A stretch of DNA of 64,000 bases from Callaeas wilsoni (lineage: Eukaryota; Chordata; Aves; Passeriformes; Callaeidae). Both the position numbers and the translations under genes were made by a program. The notes under the pieces were generated by a model, which was not told where the DNA came from, ran no database searches, and worked only from the letters and a program-made list of their open reading frames with translations. Shown here piece by piece: positions 52,901 to 64,000 of the stretch (position 1 is the stretch's first letter; the number at the start of each line of letters is the position of its first letter). The stretch covers positions 358,448-422,447 of the forward strand of contig VWPU01000897.1 in the NCBI GenBank assembly GCA_013398955.1, given 5' to 3'.

Positions 52901-55900
52901 TAAAAATTCATTACTTTATTGTAATGAAAATCATACTGATGTGTCTCACAACTGCATAAATGTTTCTCTGCTCAACAAACACTACCTCCATGAAGCTCAC
53001 TGAAAATAATTTTCCTTTATTCATAAAGCATTTCATATCGAGACTATTTCTTCATTTCTTTCCATAGTCTTCTCTTCATCTAAACCAGATGAAAAAACTT
53101 TTAACATATGTCCCATGCAATAAAGGCCCCGAAACCCAAACATTTAAAGTAATTTTTTTTGTCCATGTTGAATAACTGTGAAGTCAATCTGAGCTACTAC
53201 CTGGCAGCTCAAATAATCAGGTAATTTGGATGATGTATTCACTGAATTTGGTGCAATCATATCTCATCTGGAGATAAGAACACCAAGGATCAGAAAAAGA
53301 ATCTCCTGGGTCAGAGACTTAAGCACACGAAATCACAGTTAAAGGAAAAATATATTCTTGCCAAAGACTAAACAGCTCTTCAATCCCTCTTTCCACAGAC
53401 TGAACATCAACTCGGTAACTTCCTGCTTTCCTACAGACACTATAGAAAAGAAGACCCTTAACTAAGCAATGCTTAACTGAAGGCTATTATTTCATATAAA
53501 CCAAACACTGCACCTTTGAATTTCAGTGTATCCTTGATTTTATTTACACAACTGAGTGCAATTCCAGATGATTCACTTCAGCCATCCATGTTTCCAAATG
53601 GACATACAGTAAATTATCCTTCTGCAGGGGAATTATTTGGCTATTTGGGGATTTTTTCATTCATTCATTCCTACTTCTGGAATTTCAGGTGAATTACTGG
53701 AACCAATTTAACAGAGTGAGTCCCTTATAAAAATGAAGTAATTTGATTCCACCAACACTGGCATGTAGTTACTAACCACACTGGGGGGTGGCAAGGAAAG
53801 CTGTAGGGCACACTGATGTAAATTATCTGCTAACAAAGCACATAGAAAACTCCTGTTTTGAGGTATCTGTACAAGAAGATACTTAGGCCAAACATCTTCA
53901 CAGCATTTTCAGAATGAACTTTTTATCAAAGGGCCACATTTCATATTTACTCAAATAATACAGAAATAATACTGACAGCTCAGGAGAGAAAACAAAGACC
54001 AGACCAGGATCTCTGTCAATGCAACCACACCATGATTTAGTGATTTTATCAAAACTCAGAAGCTGTAGGGGTATTTTGGACTCAACTAAACACTCAAGTA
54101 ATTCAGAATTTCATAGAAAAAGAATTAAAGAATTTCTGTTCCACATAAAACAAACCAGATTATAAACCATCCAGCCCTCCAGGCTGGAGCCCGAACAATC
54201 AGATGAGCTATATGGTAATTTATCCATTAACCTTTACAGTGTGTGTTCCATGATCCACCTGAACCACAAACGGAGGGACAAATGCAAATCAAGAAGAACA
54301 ATGTCTGTTGTCACTAGATTTAACATACTCCATGTGCAGTTCTAAATGTCAACATCTAATCAAGCCTAATCTATTATTGATCTTCTTTTTGGTTTCAAAA
54401 TATTCATCTACGACACAAGTTTCCATCAGTTTTTATTTCTTCAGGCACATCTCCCAAGTATAAAATGCATCTGTCAGACTAGAGCTACTGAAAATAATTT
54501 CCTAATTTGCTTTCAAGTAATGGAAACCTACTAATGCTAAGGCCTCAGGGCATTACTTAAAATCCAAACTAGTCATTACAAAATTCGTAAGGAAAATTAT
54601 TAGTGGTAAAGTGAATAGGATAAGCATTACTGGAACTTTTAATGTACTCAGTGATGCCATGAGAAAGGAACAGAGTGGGAAACTTCCTACAAGTGTGACC
54701 TCCCTTGACCTCCTCTATGGTTATGGCTCTTGTTAATTAACTCTTTGAACTTCCAACAGAGTGTTTTGCCTTCTAAACATGGAGCTTAAACATGGAGCAT
54801 GCAAGTTTCAAAATTCCTTTGTTGCTTAATGTAAACTACTGGCAAGGTGCATGCTTTCATTATCATCTCTTGCTTACACCCTGGAAGACGGCAGCTCTCT
54901 TGCCGTAAGTAATTCAGGTGATTTAGTAGAGGATTGCACTGCCAGTCTAAATAAAGCACCCTATGTGAATGGTATGTGAAGAAGGAGAGAAAAAAAATGA
55001 CGCTTTCAAAATATAAAATTTGCAGTAGGAGAGGAACGTTTGTATTACCTACAATTTTACAGTAATGGGATTAGCAAGTCCCACATCGAAAAGTCAGGAA
55101 AAGCCAGAGATGAACTAGTCCCTGCAGCTCAAGAGTCTCCATTAAAGAGAGCTGGTTCCCATGACAGTCAAACCTCCCTGGGCCAGCAGGCCAAGGTTCC
55201 TGCTGGGAGGTTCAGGCCCCTCAGGAAGGCTCGTAAGAGACCAGGTACACAAAATGGCAAGGTTTCAGGTCTTTAACTTGTGTGGTACAAATCTACTTCA
55301 TCTGCAGTCAGCATTTTGAGACACTGAGTTTTGACATATCATGGATTTTTAAAACTGGAAGAGAGTGTTCCTAGCAGTGAACAACTCAGTTGTGTACAGG
55401 AAGAAAAATAACAAAGAGTTTCACTAAAGACTACACTGAAAGCCAAGGTGCTGTATCTGCCTCTGCCACCTACATCTGAGCACATCAAAAACTAATTCCT
55501 TGGAATTTGCCCTGGGTGTCACAGACTGGTCACCTAAACGAAAAGCTTTGGCCTTTAATGCTTCTCCTCAAATCAGTGCTATAAAGACACAAAGGCTTAC
55601 CCAAAAGAACATTGTGAAAATAGTAGTTTTGAAGAGATCCAACACTGAATAATGAACTTTGCATGCAGCCTTAAAGTTTGCACAGAGCCTTGGATTAAAC
55701 GACAGCGACAAAAAAATGCTGGATTCCTTCCAACCACCAACATTCATCTTTCTGCTAGATGAGATGCTCTTTAGATAGTCAGTAGAAAAACTGGAGTATA
55801 TGATAATATCATTATATTCATCTGCATCCAGAGGAACCACTAAAATGACATGGAGTACCATCTGATTTCCTGGTTGCCTTTTGCAATCCCAGATTTCTTC

Positions 55901-58900
55901 AGATGCAGCTTTTACGACACCTGTCTCTAGTGGACCATTTTTCCTTCTGTAGTGTCACTCCTCTTCCTTTGAATACAACACATATACATCATCTTACAAA
56001 GAAAAATTCTTACCCTTAGCATGAGATGGGCATATATATTTCTTAAAGAAGAGAATCTGGTTAAGTCTTTCTGAAATTGTGTGCCTGGAAATCTCTAATT
56101 TAATGACTTTTTTACCATATACCAAAATCACAGGGGAAGCATTCCTACAGTTGTCTCAACAGCAACAGAGTTTGGGTTTTCATTGCACTTGATGAAAGCT
56201 GAGAGAGAGTTTGGCTGAGAACCTCTTGTGTGCCACAGCTCTCATCATGTTTCTCCATTCCTAAATGCTAACAGTATTCATATTTACCTAAATTAAATGG
56301 TCCTCTAAAAAATAAAGTCCACTAAACTAAATTATTAAATCTAAACCCTCTAAGTGGGTGTTTTTACTGTATCATTCTGGCATGGCAGTGTTTCGCAACT
56401 TCTGCAATACAAACAAAAGCAACTTACCAGAGACAAAGGTTTTACATTTCCCTTGCTTTCCTTTTCAAAGGTCTTCAGCAGCCACACACAACAGAGTAAA
56501 AAGGACTATGGTCTCACTTCGTTTAGCAGAAAGTGCTGAATTCAAACCACATTTTGAAATATGAATCCTTCATCCAAATGCTTTCCATGCAATCAATTTC
56601 CAGCCACAAATACTGGAAGCACTACAGAAGAAAATAGCTAGGTCCCCTTTGATATTTTTTAATGTGTCCAGAATGTATCAGAACAATTCTAAATTTTAGC
56701 AAAATTTTTTTCCTATAAAATTTCCTAAAAACCAGCAGGTGAAACCCACTGAGAAAATTAGCCCAGGAACAATCAGAAAGATAACCACTTTTACCCAGAT
56801 TAAAATGCTAGAGCATTATCTTATGGAATGCTTTCTCATTTGTTCTTTTATTCCCTTATTCTAAGCAAGAAGCAACCAGCAGTCAGAGAATACAAATTAC
56901 AGCAGCAAGCGTACTCTAGCCAAGGGTCCCCAGCCAAAACAATCACTCATTACATGCATCAATGATACCGTTTGCTGTATGTGACTTTTCCCCTTTTGTT
57001 CTAGGTGCAGCAGCCATTAAGGGGATTGAGGCAGTGGAGCTCCCAGCAAATTCACCTTTTAACTACGTCCTCACTGTGTGTGTGCACCTCCACAGGGGGC
57101 TGTTCCACACGGTGCCTGCCGCCCACCTCTCCTCCTGCGCTGAAATGACACAGCACTATTTCAATCTGAACCCTGGGCAGTGTCAAAAACAAGCTGGCAC
57201 GAAGGAAAGCTGTGCTACCAATGCAGTTAACATGCCCACACATTAAAATGTTCCCTCTGGATTGCTGTGTTTATGTCACTGCTTCTCACCTAAGCACTGC
57301 TTGTGCCGTCCCACTTCCCCTCATCACTGGGATACTGCTCCGCTTGGAGAATCTGTCAGCAAACACCAGACACCTTCAGTCTGGGACTCAGTCAACTTAC
57401 AGCAAATAAAACCATCTCTCAGCTTCTTAGAAATCTACCTTAACACAGACCAGGAATTTCTATTTAGAGACAAAATATATTTTAAACCCTCAGGCTGTTC
57501 TACAGAAAGGAAATTTTATTTTCAATCTACATATAATCTCTTCATGAAATAAGTGCTTTTGAATTTTAAAGACCTGACCCTACTTGACTGTCAACAGGAA
57601 TGTCAGTCAATAATATTACAGCATTTTTTTAATCTAGTCTTAATTTAAAGATCAAAATATTCCTAACTTTCTTTAAAAACACAGAGTAATTATTGATGCT
57701 TTATATATTTAGAATGGGAATAGATCCATAAAAGAAAGTAATAGCAGCTGCTGGCTTGAAGGTGGAGGAGTACTATGACCTACTGTAAAACAGTTGTTTA
57801 AAGAGCAGAAAACTGTACAGTATCATAAACTGGGAGGGGGGGAGAACACCCATCCATTGTTTGGTCAGGGTTTTTTTATTATCCGTAAAACTATCTACAG
57901 CCTCAAAAAAATACCTTTATTTATTAAAATTAACAAATTAGTAACTTATACCATTATCAAGGTATTCACCACCTTTTTTTTTTTTACAGGATGGTAGAAT
58001 GTAGTCCAAAAACAGACATCCAAGACAATAAGTGAGAGAAATGCTAACTTCAAGGAGTATTATGTTGTATGGGTGAGACAGATCAGCAGAACTTTCCTAC
58101 TGACTAGGAAGATCCTTTGGGGGTTTGGGTTTGAGCTTTGCTGAGACAGTTTAGGGTTTTGTTTTGGTTTTTTTTTTTAATACAATGGATTAGCCAGCTT
58201 CAAATACAAAACGTGCAGTTTATTTAAAGCCAAGACTGGTCTCTAAGCTTTGCTCTGTGCCACATTAAAATTAGTACTGAGGTCACAAATGGCTGCTGGA
58301 TTAACTGAAGTGACTTCTCCTCAATGATTATTTTGAACAGACTGGTTCTTAGACGTGGGAATGATCAATAACTGACCCACACAAAAGGTGTTGCAATATT
58401 GATAATGAAAGCATCCCTGGAACTAAAATAAGGATAGCTGGAATGTATGTTAGAAAGATTGAGCGGATTATGAGAAACAAGTTAAAGATAATTTCACTAT
58501 TTAATTTTAATCACTTTTGTATGGTCCAGAAAGAAATCCTGCAAAAAAAATCCCCATGTTTTTATCACATCAGAGACATCTTTTCAGCAGTAATTCTCAG
58601 TTAACACCTTACCATAAAGACTGACATATCATTTCAAGTTAAAAACCAGCTTCCAAAGGCATATTGTTCACAACTGGTAGTTTTTTGTTGACCTCTCCTG
58701 CATTATAGCATGGCTTCTGGAGGTCAGGATAGATTCTGGATAAATAATTTATCCAAACTTGTCTATTTCCATCCATTTTATCATTCTCTCTGTCACAGAG
58801 TTCAGCATGTTAACGGGCATATCAAACACAAGGCCAACCTCATCTCTGTGTAAACGTCGAGTTGGGGAAATCCAAGGATCCTAATGCAACATTCCAGCTA

Positions 58901-60557
58901 ACACACACAGCTGGAATAGGAATATGTCCTAACCCAGCTATGCTATATTAAGAACAATAAAATGCTTCCCATATTATACATATGCATAATTTTCTCAGTA
59001 TCCCTAATCAGTTCAATGAGATTTTAAATGTTAGACTTTTCATTAAAAAAAAAAAAGCCAACAAAATGGATATTGACTTACTGTGTATCTTACTGACAAC
59101 TTACTGAACTTTTAGACTTCTCTAAAATTCTCAAGTGAAAATTCTAACATTGGATACCCTAAACAAACCCTCAAGCAGAGTTAAGATCTAAAAGTATCTC
59201 TCTGGAAACATAGAGGAGATTTTAACAAGAAAAACTCAATTTCCTACATGGTTTTCCTTCTCTCTTTTTCCTTGGTAAACTTCTTGACCTCCCAGAGGGA
59301 ATGGTATCTGACCAGAGAGTTAAATTTGTAAACTTCAGGAAACACTTCAGTTCCTCTGTCGTGCTTTCACTCCTGCAAATTACATGAAAACTATTGTACT
59401 GATTTGTTTTTAAACTGTATCTGCTCAAGCTATGCATTTCTTCATATTTACTATTTCCATACCAGTCATTCTCACTTGTCAAAAAAAAACCAGAAAAACA
59501 ATCCAGACAGCTCAGTACTGCCAAATACAAACCACGAATGTATCCTGAAGCATTAATTGCAAATGTATTCATTTCATAGCATACAAATCGAGGCTTTTGG
59601 ATAAGAAGTCATTTCTTGCATACCTACAGCTGCAGAGGTTCCCAAGTCTTCATCAGCCCGCAAGTCCATATGGATGTGGGATTTTACACACGAGTAAAAA
59701 TGTTGTCAAAAGTTTCTTAAGAACTTGAAACTAAAATATGATTTTACTCATTATTTTATCTACATGCTGAAAAGGGAATGACACACATTTACTGCACTGG
59801 CTTTGTTTATTAAACTTTCTTATGTCTCTGTAATGATGTAAATGCTTATTAAAGTATGAGCTGGACAACTGAACAACAGAACTCAGCAGGACTAGCACAA
59901 CACAGGCAGCAGCACAGCCTTTCTACAGAACTTTAAGTCCTCAAAGAGATATCCTCCAGCAGTAAAACATCAGCTTCATTCAGAGAAAAGTTCAGTCTCT
60001 CCACACTCAGTACTTCATCTCCTTATTGCTACAGAAGAAAATTCTGAGTTCTGTATTCAGAAAGAGTGCCTATGTGTGGTGGATTGCACTTCTGTAAAAA
60101 TAAATATGTGAATGAAAATGAGCCAACTTCTTTGAACTGATGAATACTTCAAGGTCATTAGTAATCTACCTGATATTTTACTACCAGAATCAAAAAGCTT
60201 TATTACCTACTTTGAGCCACCCAATTTACATCAAGTGTAATCATTGTGAAAATAAAGGCTATGTGAATTTCAGAACTGACATTGGACATTATTTCTTACT
60301 TCAACTATTTTTTTTGTAATAAGAGAAAAATGAACGCAGGTGCCTTTTAGAGGTATGAATAAAAAGACCAGCCTTGCATAACCTGGCATGAAGTAATCAT
60401 ACCTGGAAACTGAAAAAGCATCAGCTTTTTTACACTTCACTGATAGACATGACTCATTATAAACTCTGCAAGTTCTATAGTTGGCTTCAGGAATTAATTG
60501 TCTGGTGATATGTAATGGCAGACACAACCTGAAAGGAGCCAGGATGCAAAAACTCTT

Positions 60558-60616
60558 TCTGGTTTACATATACGCAGAAACAAATATGGTTTCTGATTTA
60601 GATATACGTAGAAACA
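60558..60616. repeat. 25-bp repeated segment, period 34
   Basis: Copies at 60558-60582 and 60592-60616 match at 22 of 25 bases (tctggtttacatatacgcag versus tctgatttagatatacgtag at their starts). Confidence 0.85.
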
Positions 60617-62440
60617 TTCACGTGTGCATGCTTAGCACAGGAAAGTGTTGAGCCATTACCTGGTGTGACCTTTATCTTCAAAGCTCCCGCAAGTTTTGCA
60701 CAAGGAGCCGCACAGGTCAGATGCCATTATCTGTAATTTTAGGTCCAACTGCAATTGCCCAATTCATTGTGTTCTGGCAAGCAAAGAACAAAGCTACACC
60801 ACAGCAAGTTGAGATCTTGCAGAGCAGCCTGTTCATACTGGATGTCACGGACAACCACTGAAAATTCGTATGAACATGCACTCAAGCTCCACCACTAATT
60901 GAGCCCTCTGTTCCAAGCAGGTCTGCACACACTGCAGTGGTCACTGCTCCTACATAATTCCATGGCCTTGCCTACCTACAGGGTTTTTCTGAGCAGTAAT
61001 AATTAGCCCTTGACATGGCCATAATACGCTTTTGAACTGACCACTCCATGAAGATGAATGAGTAAGTTCACTTCCCTGCCAATAGTATTGTTTGTGCCTG
61101 CCCTGCTACAAATTCTCTAAGACACCACACATTGATTTACTGGGTGAAGAATGACAACCTAAGAGCCTTAGAGCTATATAAAAAATATGTTTCCTTCTGT
61201 TCGACAAGAACAAAAAGGATTAATCTCAACATGGTTATAATAACAATATATAAGACCAGAGAATATTACTTTTCTGAAAATCTCTCTTTAATAACAGGAA
61301 ACAAACCATTAAGAATGAAATGGAAGGGCTGTCTGTTCACCAAGTCAGATCAAGAAACCTATTCCCCTTCCATCCTTTTCACCCAAACAATCTAGAGACC
61401 CAAACAAAACATTCCTTTGCAACTTACTATTAATGCTGGTATGTTTCTAAACACAAAACAGAAGATGAAAAATACCAGACAGCAAAGTTAGTATATCATT
61501 ATAATAATTATTAGTGCAAACTCAACAGCAATTATTGTGAAGATGTTTTCAAGACATGCATGCTGAAAATATCACTTCAGCAAAATTTAAAGAAATTATG
61601 TCTCAAGATTTAAAAAAATTCTTTGTAGCTGGGATTCCAAATGTTAGTAACAGGCATATTAATCTTCCACATTGAAGTGCTGACACAATGGGCAACTTTT
61701 TTATTGCAGTAATTTCCTTTCCTTCAATTCCTGGATTCAAAGAAAGTTATCATTAAAAGCAGACTCTTTTTGCTAGCATTTTATTAACCAGGTGGAGAGG
61801 GTGTGTGCATTAAAGCACCTGTATTAAGTCAGTCCATTTTCAGTTCCCTTGGGTTTTGTACTGTTATATTTACTGAGTTATATTTATTATTTAACTTCTA
61901 CAGTGATATGGCAGTACCAAAGGTAAGAGGCTGCTTGTTCTACTGAACTTTGGAAGCAACGTGCAGAAAAAGAAGTTACTCAGAGGTTAGGAAATTCACC
62001 AACACTTTCTGCAGCCAACACCACAACACTTGGACTTGTCAGGAAAAGTTACATCAACATCCAGAAACCACTTGATCCCTGACAGACTTTTGGCAACTAT
62101 TTTCCCCATCCTTTACCTGCCTTTTAAAACACTATTTAAACACTACTAATTTAATCCCAGAATATCGAATATTAGTTTAGAAACCTAATCTAAGTTGCAT
62201 TACTTGATAAAAACTCTTTGCCTTTGATGCTATCATGCTGCCTTAGCTATTCTACAACACCAAGAATGTATTTTTTAAAAATCACATTCACGTGTGGTGC
62301 TAGGCCTTGTGGTAACGCAGCAGACATTAGCATGCACTGATGCCTGTGACATCAAAGGAAAACTGGGTTGTGCCACTGTGAGAGTCTGATGTCTTCCAAA
62401 ACATAAAAAAGGGTGAAAATCAGCCTTGATATGATTATAT

Positions 62441-62458
62441 AGGAATTATATAATTCCT
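62441..62458. repeat. Perfect 18-bp AT-rich palindrome
   Basis: AGGAATTATATAATTCCT is its own reverse complement. In AT-rich DNA such a site can arise by chance. Confidence 0.9.
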
Positions 62459-63616
62459 GGAATTATTCATCACCTTTAGGATGGGAGAGGTAAAGGAATC
62501 ATACTAACTTGGAATGTCCTTGCCATAACTCACCCTGATGGCACAGGGGTTTTGTGGCCATACTATAGTTCTTCCCTGTTGATTTTACTGTTACTGAGGT
62601 GGATACAAAGAACAGTGAAAACAAACTGCAGAACAGAACTGTGAAAATACATGAACTGTATGCTTGATAGTACTCCACAACTAAACCCAGTTTGTTTTCT
62701 TTCACCATTACTTTCCACCATTGCCAATTTCAATGCTCCTTTCAATATACCAGGTAAAAAAAAATTTCTGTCAGCAGCAACATTTAGAGCTACCCTTCAG
62801 TTCCTATATTTCCAGTCACATCACACTAAAACCTCAAAAAAAGCCAAACTGTACAAAAATAATGTTAAAGGTACAGACTCATACTTCAGGAATAAATGCA
62901 CCCTCTGCAACTTAAATAGAGAGATGTACATAAAACAAGCAGTTCAGGAAATTTTCTGCTCTATCCAGATGTTTGATAACATGTAACATGATGTTTCATA
63001 ATCAGGTCTGGCTTCTTTTTTTCAGTTCCTCCTAACAAAATATTGTATCCTCTAGGCGTGCAATGCATTTTTACTTCCATAAACAGGATGATTCCCTTCT
63101 TAATCCAGAGGTAATTTTCTTAAACGCACACCTTACAACCCGAAGAATTAAAACACCGTCTTCAGTGCGACCTGATGAACGTGCACCTGTTACAAAGATT
63201 TTAAATCGTTTTTTTTTCAGACAATCAGACCGTAGTATGCAGAAATTAAGTGTTAAGGGCAGGTCAGGCACCTTTGAACAGTTCGCTCAGCAGCAGCCAA
63301 TTCCCCTCAAGGTGCGATGAGCTCTCTCAAACCCATTCTGAAGGGCTTTGCGTTCGGCAGGACCGAAGCAAACCTTAAACCCACATTTCAAGTAAAATGA
63401 TGCTACCGCTCCACCTCGCCCAGAGGGAACTTTCGGTTCCCCGCTCTCAGTCGCACAGCCCGGCGGCTCAGGGTGCCCAGGCGGGCAGCGGAGAGCTCCC
63501 GGCAGCCGCGGAGTTATCGCCGGCGGGGGACGGCAGCGGAGCCCCGCCGCTCCTCCGCCCGCGAACACCCAACTTTTGGGGGCGGCAGGAAGAGGTGGCC
63601 GCCGGGAGGCGCCCGG

Positions 63617-63664
63617 CCCCGCATCCCCGTGGCCCCGCATCCCCGTGGCCCCGCATCCCCGTGC
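63617..63664. repeat. Threefold 16-bp tandem repeat in the CpG island
   Basis: Three adjacent copies of CCCCGCATCCCCGTGG (63617-63632, 63633-63648, 63649-63664). The first two are identical and the third differs at its last base. It lies in intron 1, about 140 bases inside the exon 1 donor. Confidence 0.95.
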
Positions 63665-63799
63665 CTCCGTCCGCGGCCGGGAGAGGCCGAGCTGGCGGCC
63701 GCAGGCGCGGTCCCCTCCCTCCACCCTCCGCACACCCCGCGCCGGCCGCAAAGTTGCGGGCAGCCCGCACCGCAGCGCACCGCGGCCGCTCTCACTCAC

Positions 63800-63902
63800 C
63801 GTGGTTGCTGGCGACGTGCCCGGCGGCGGCGGGGCGCGCTGTCAGCAGGGGGAGGAAGAGGCCGACTCTCCAGAGCAATGCCCTCACCTCACTACACCCC
63901 AT
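63800..63902 (-). CDS. EPHA6: EPHA6 exon 1: start codon and signal peptide of ephrin type-A receptor 6
   Basis: This exon starts the EPHA6 receptor tyrosine kinase, which binds GPI-anchored ephrin-A ligands at the cell surface and acts in axon guidance (family knowledge). Read on the minus strand, the ATG at 63902-63900 sits in a strong context (GCCATGG). An in-frame TGA at 63962-63960, 57 bases upstream, fixes it as the first possible start. The exon encodes 34 residues plus one base: an N-region beginning MGCSEVRALLWR, a hydrophobic core VGLFLPLLTA, and an Ala-rich RPAAAG that is a likely cleavage zone, then HVASNH. The MG-C-EVR, FLPLLTA and HV-SN positions match the mammalian EPHA6 start as I remember it. 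A consensus donor (GTGAGT, 63799-63794) follows, giving a phase-1 junction that fits exon 2. Exon 1 alone would be weak evidence; exon 2 makes the identification firm. Confidence 0.9.
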
Positions 63903-64000
63903 GGCTGGTGCCCGCCGAGCGCCCCGCGACCTCGGCCCGCCGAGGCTGTCCGTCCTCCCTCAGGCCGGCGGGGACCGCCGCCGCCGCCCCGCCGGGCTGC
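63903..64000 (-). promoter_or_regulatory. EPHA6: EPHA6 5' untranslated region, right edge of window
   Basis: Sequence upstream of the EPHA6 start codon, extremely GC-rich, with GCC/GGC runs at the far right. It holds an in-frame stop (TGA, 63962-63960), so no longer N-terminal extension can be read from this exon. I see no TATA box, as expected for a CpG-island promoter. The transcription start cannot be placed and may lie beyond the window. Confidence 0.6.

Larger units (their letters stand above)
49999..63379. other. Long AT-rich part of intron 1, no gene recognised
   Basis: No CR1 or LTR copy is recognised in over 13 kb, unusual next to the rest of the window. Small items are a G9 run near 51385, a 25-base repeated segment at 60558-60616 and an 18-base palindrome at 62441-62458. 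Open frames of 94-116 codons at 56962-57246 (plus), 59222-59572 (minus) and 62651-62986 (plus) lack recognisable domains. Confidence 0.5.
36266..63799 (-). other. EPHA6: EPHA6 intron 1 (27,534 bp)
   Basis: Bounded by the exon 1 donor GTGAGT and the exon 2 acceptor TTTTCAG. It contains two solo LTRs, one CR1 fragment, small tandem duplications and part of the CpG island, described separately. I see no further coding exon with Eph homology inside it. Alternative first exons or non-coding transcripts cannot be excluded from sequence alone. Confidence 0.85.
63380..64000. promoter_or_regulatory. CpG island over the EPHA6 first exon
   Basis: From about 63.38 kb to the window end, base composition switches abruptly from AT-rich to strongly GC-rich, with dense CpG dinucleotides and GC-box-like GGGCGG/CCGCCC motifs. 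It covers the first coding exon, its donor and about 420 bases of intron 1, and is the likely promoter region of EPHA6. Long open frames on the minus strand here (170, 100 and 93 codons) are a by-product of GC richness, which makes stop codons rare, and are not supported as genes. Confidence 0.85.

Noticed and set aside
56962..57246. Possible plus-strand exon after a pyrimidine-rich tract ending in TTCTAG (about 57004)
   Set aside because: The acceptor is good, but there is no recognisable protein, no clear donor and no partner exon. It is opposite to the only supported gene.
59222..59572. 116-codon minus-strand open frame in EPHA6 intron 1
   Set aside because: It is in the gene's orientation, but the residues do not resemble any part of an Eph receptor and no splice pair fits the phase between exons 1 and 2.
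63287..63799. Long minus-strand open frames (170, 100 and 93 codons) in the CpG island
   Set aside because: They fall in intron 1, are Arg/Gly/Pro/Ala-rich in all frames, and exist because GC-rich DNA has few stops. No domain is visible.
1..64000. CRISPR arrays, operons, tRNA or rRNA genes
   Set aside because: None seen. The sequence is vertebrate intron and promoter, and no cloverleaf or rRNA-like segment was recognised by eye.

Overview
This window is vertebrate nuclear DNA. It is AT-rich, with no operons or dense genes, and it carries CR1 LINE fragments and endogenous-retrovirus LTRs of types found in birds. From those repeat families I infer a bird, most likely a passerine. The order-level call rests on memory of the repeats, not on a search.

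The only protein-coding gene I can support is the 5' end of EPHA6, an ephrin-A receptor tyrosine kinase, on the minus strand. Exon 1 (63800-63902) encodes a start codon and signal peptide. It lies in a CpG island that fills the right end of the window. Exon 2 (36201-36265) is a 65-base exon encoding the start of the ephrin-binding domain (VVLLDTTTALGELGWKTFPLNG region, split here across the entries). The two exons have canonical splice sites and compatible phase (103 + 65 = 168 bases, 56 codons). Intron 1 is 27,534 bases. Intron 2 occupies everything left of 36201 and runs off the window: I found no large exon 3 coding for the rest of the ligand-binding domain.

The rest is intron. Intron 2 (1-36200) holds five CR1 fragments (about 6.2, 17.2, 30.9, 32.5 and 34.4 kb), one solo LTR (15060-15508) in the gene's orientation, a degenerate minisatellite at 26.25-26.53 kb, and several local duplications. 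One of these (16.6-16.8 kb) shows a template-switch signature; another (28.0-28.4 kb) flanks a single N and looks like an assembly artefact. Intron 1 (36266-63799) holds two solo LTRs (40195-40856 and 46984-47583), one CR1 fragment (49.4-49.6 kb), and small tandem duplications. Close to exon 1 there is a threefold 16-base repeat inside the CpG island.

The many short open frames elsewhere show no conserved domain, splice context or codon signal that I recognise; several are simply CR1 or LTR sequence read through. I found no new gene system. The most notable observations are the gene identification from two tiny exons, the hairpin-type duplication, the probable false duplication at the N, and the LTR insertions with recognisable target-site duplications.
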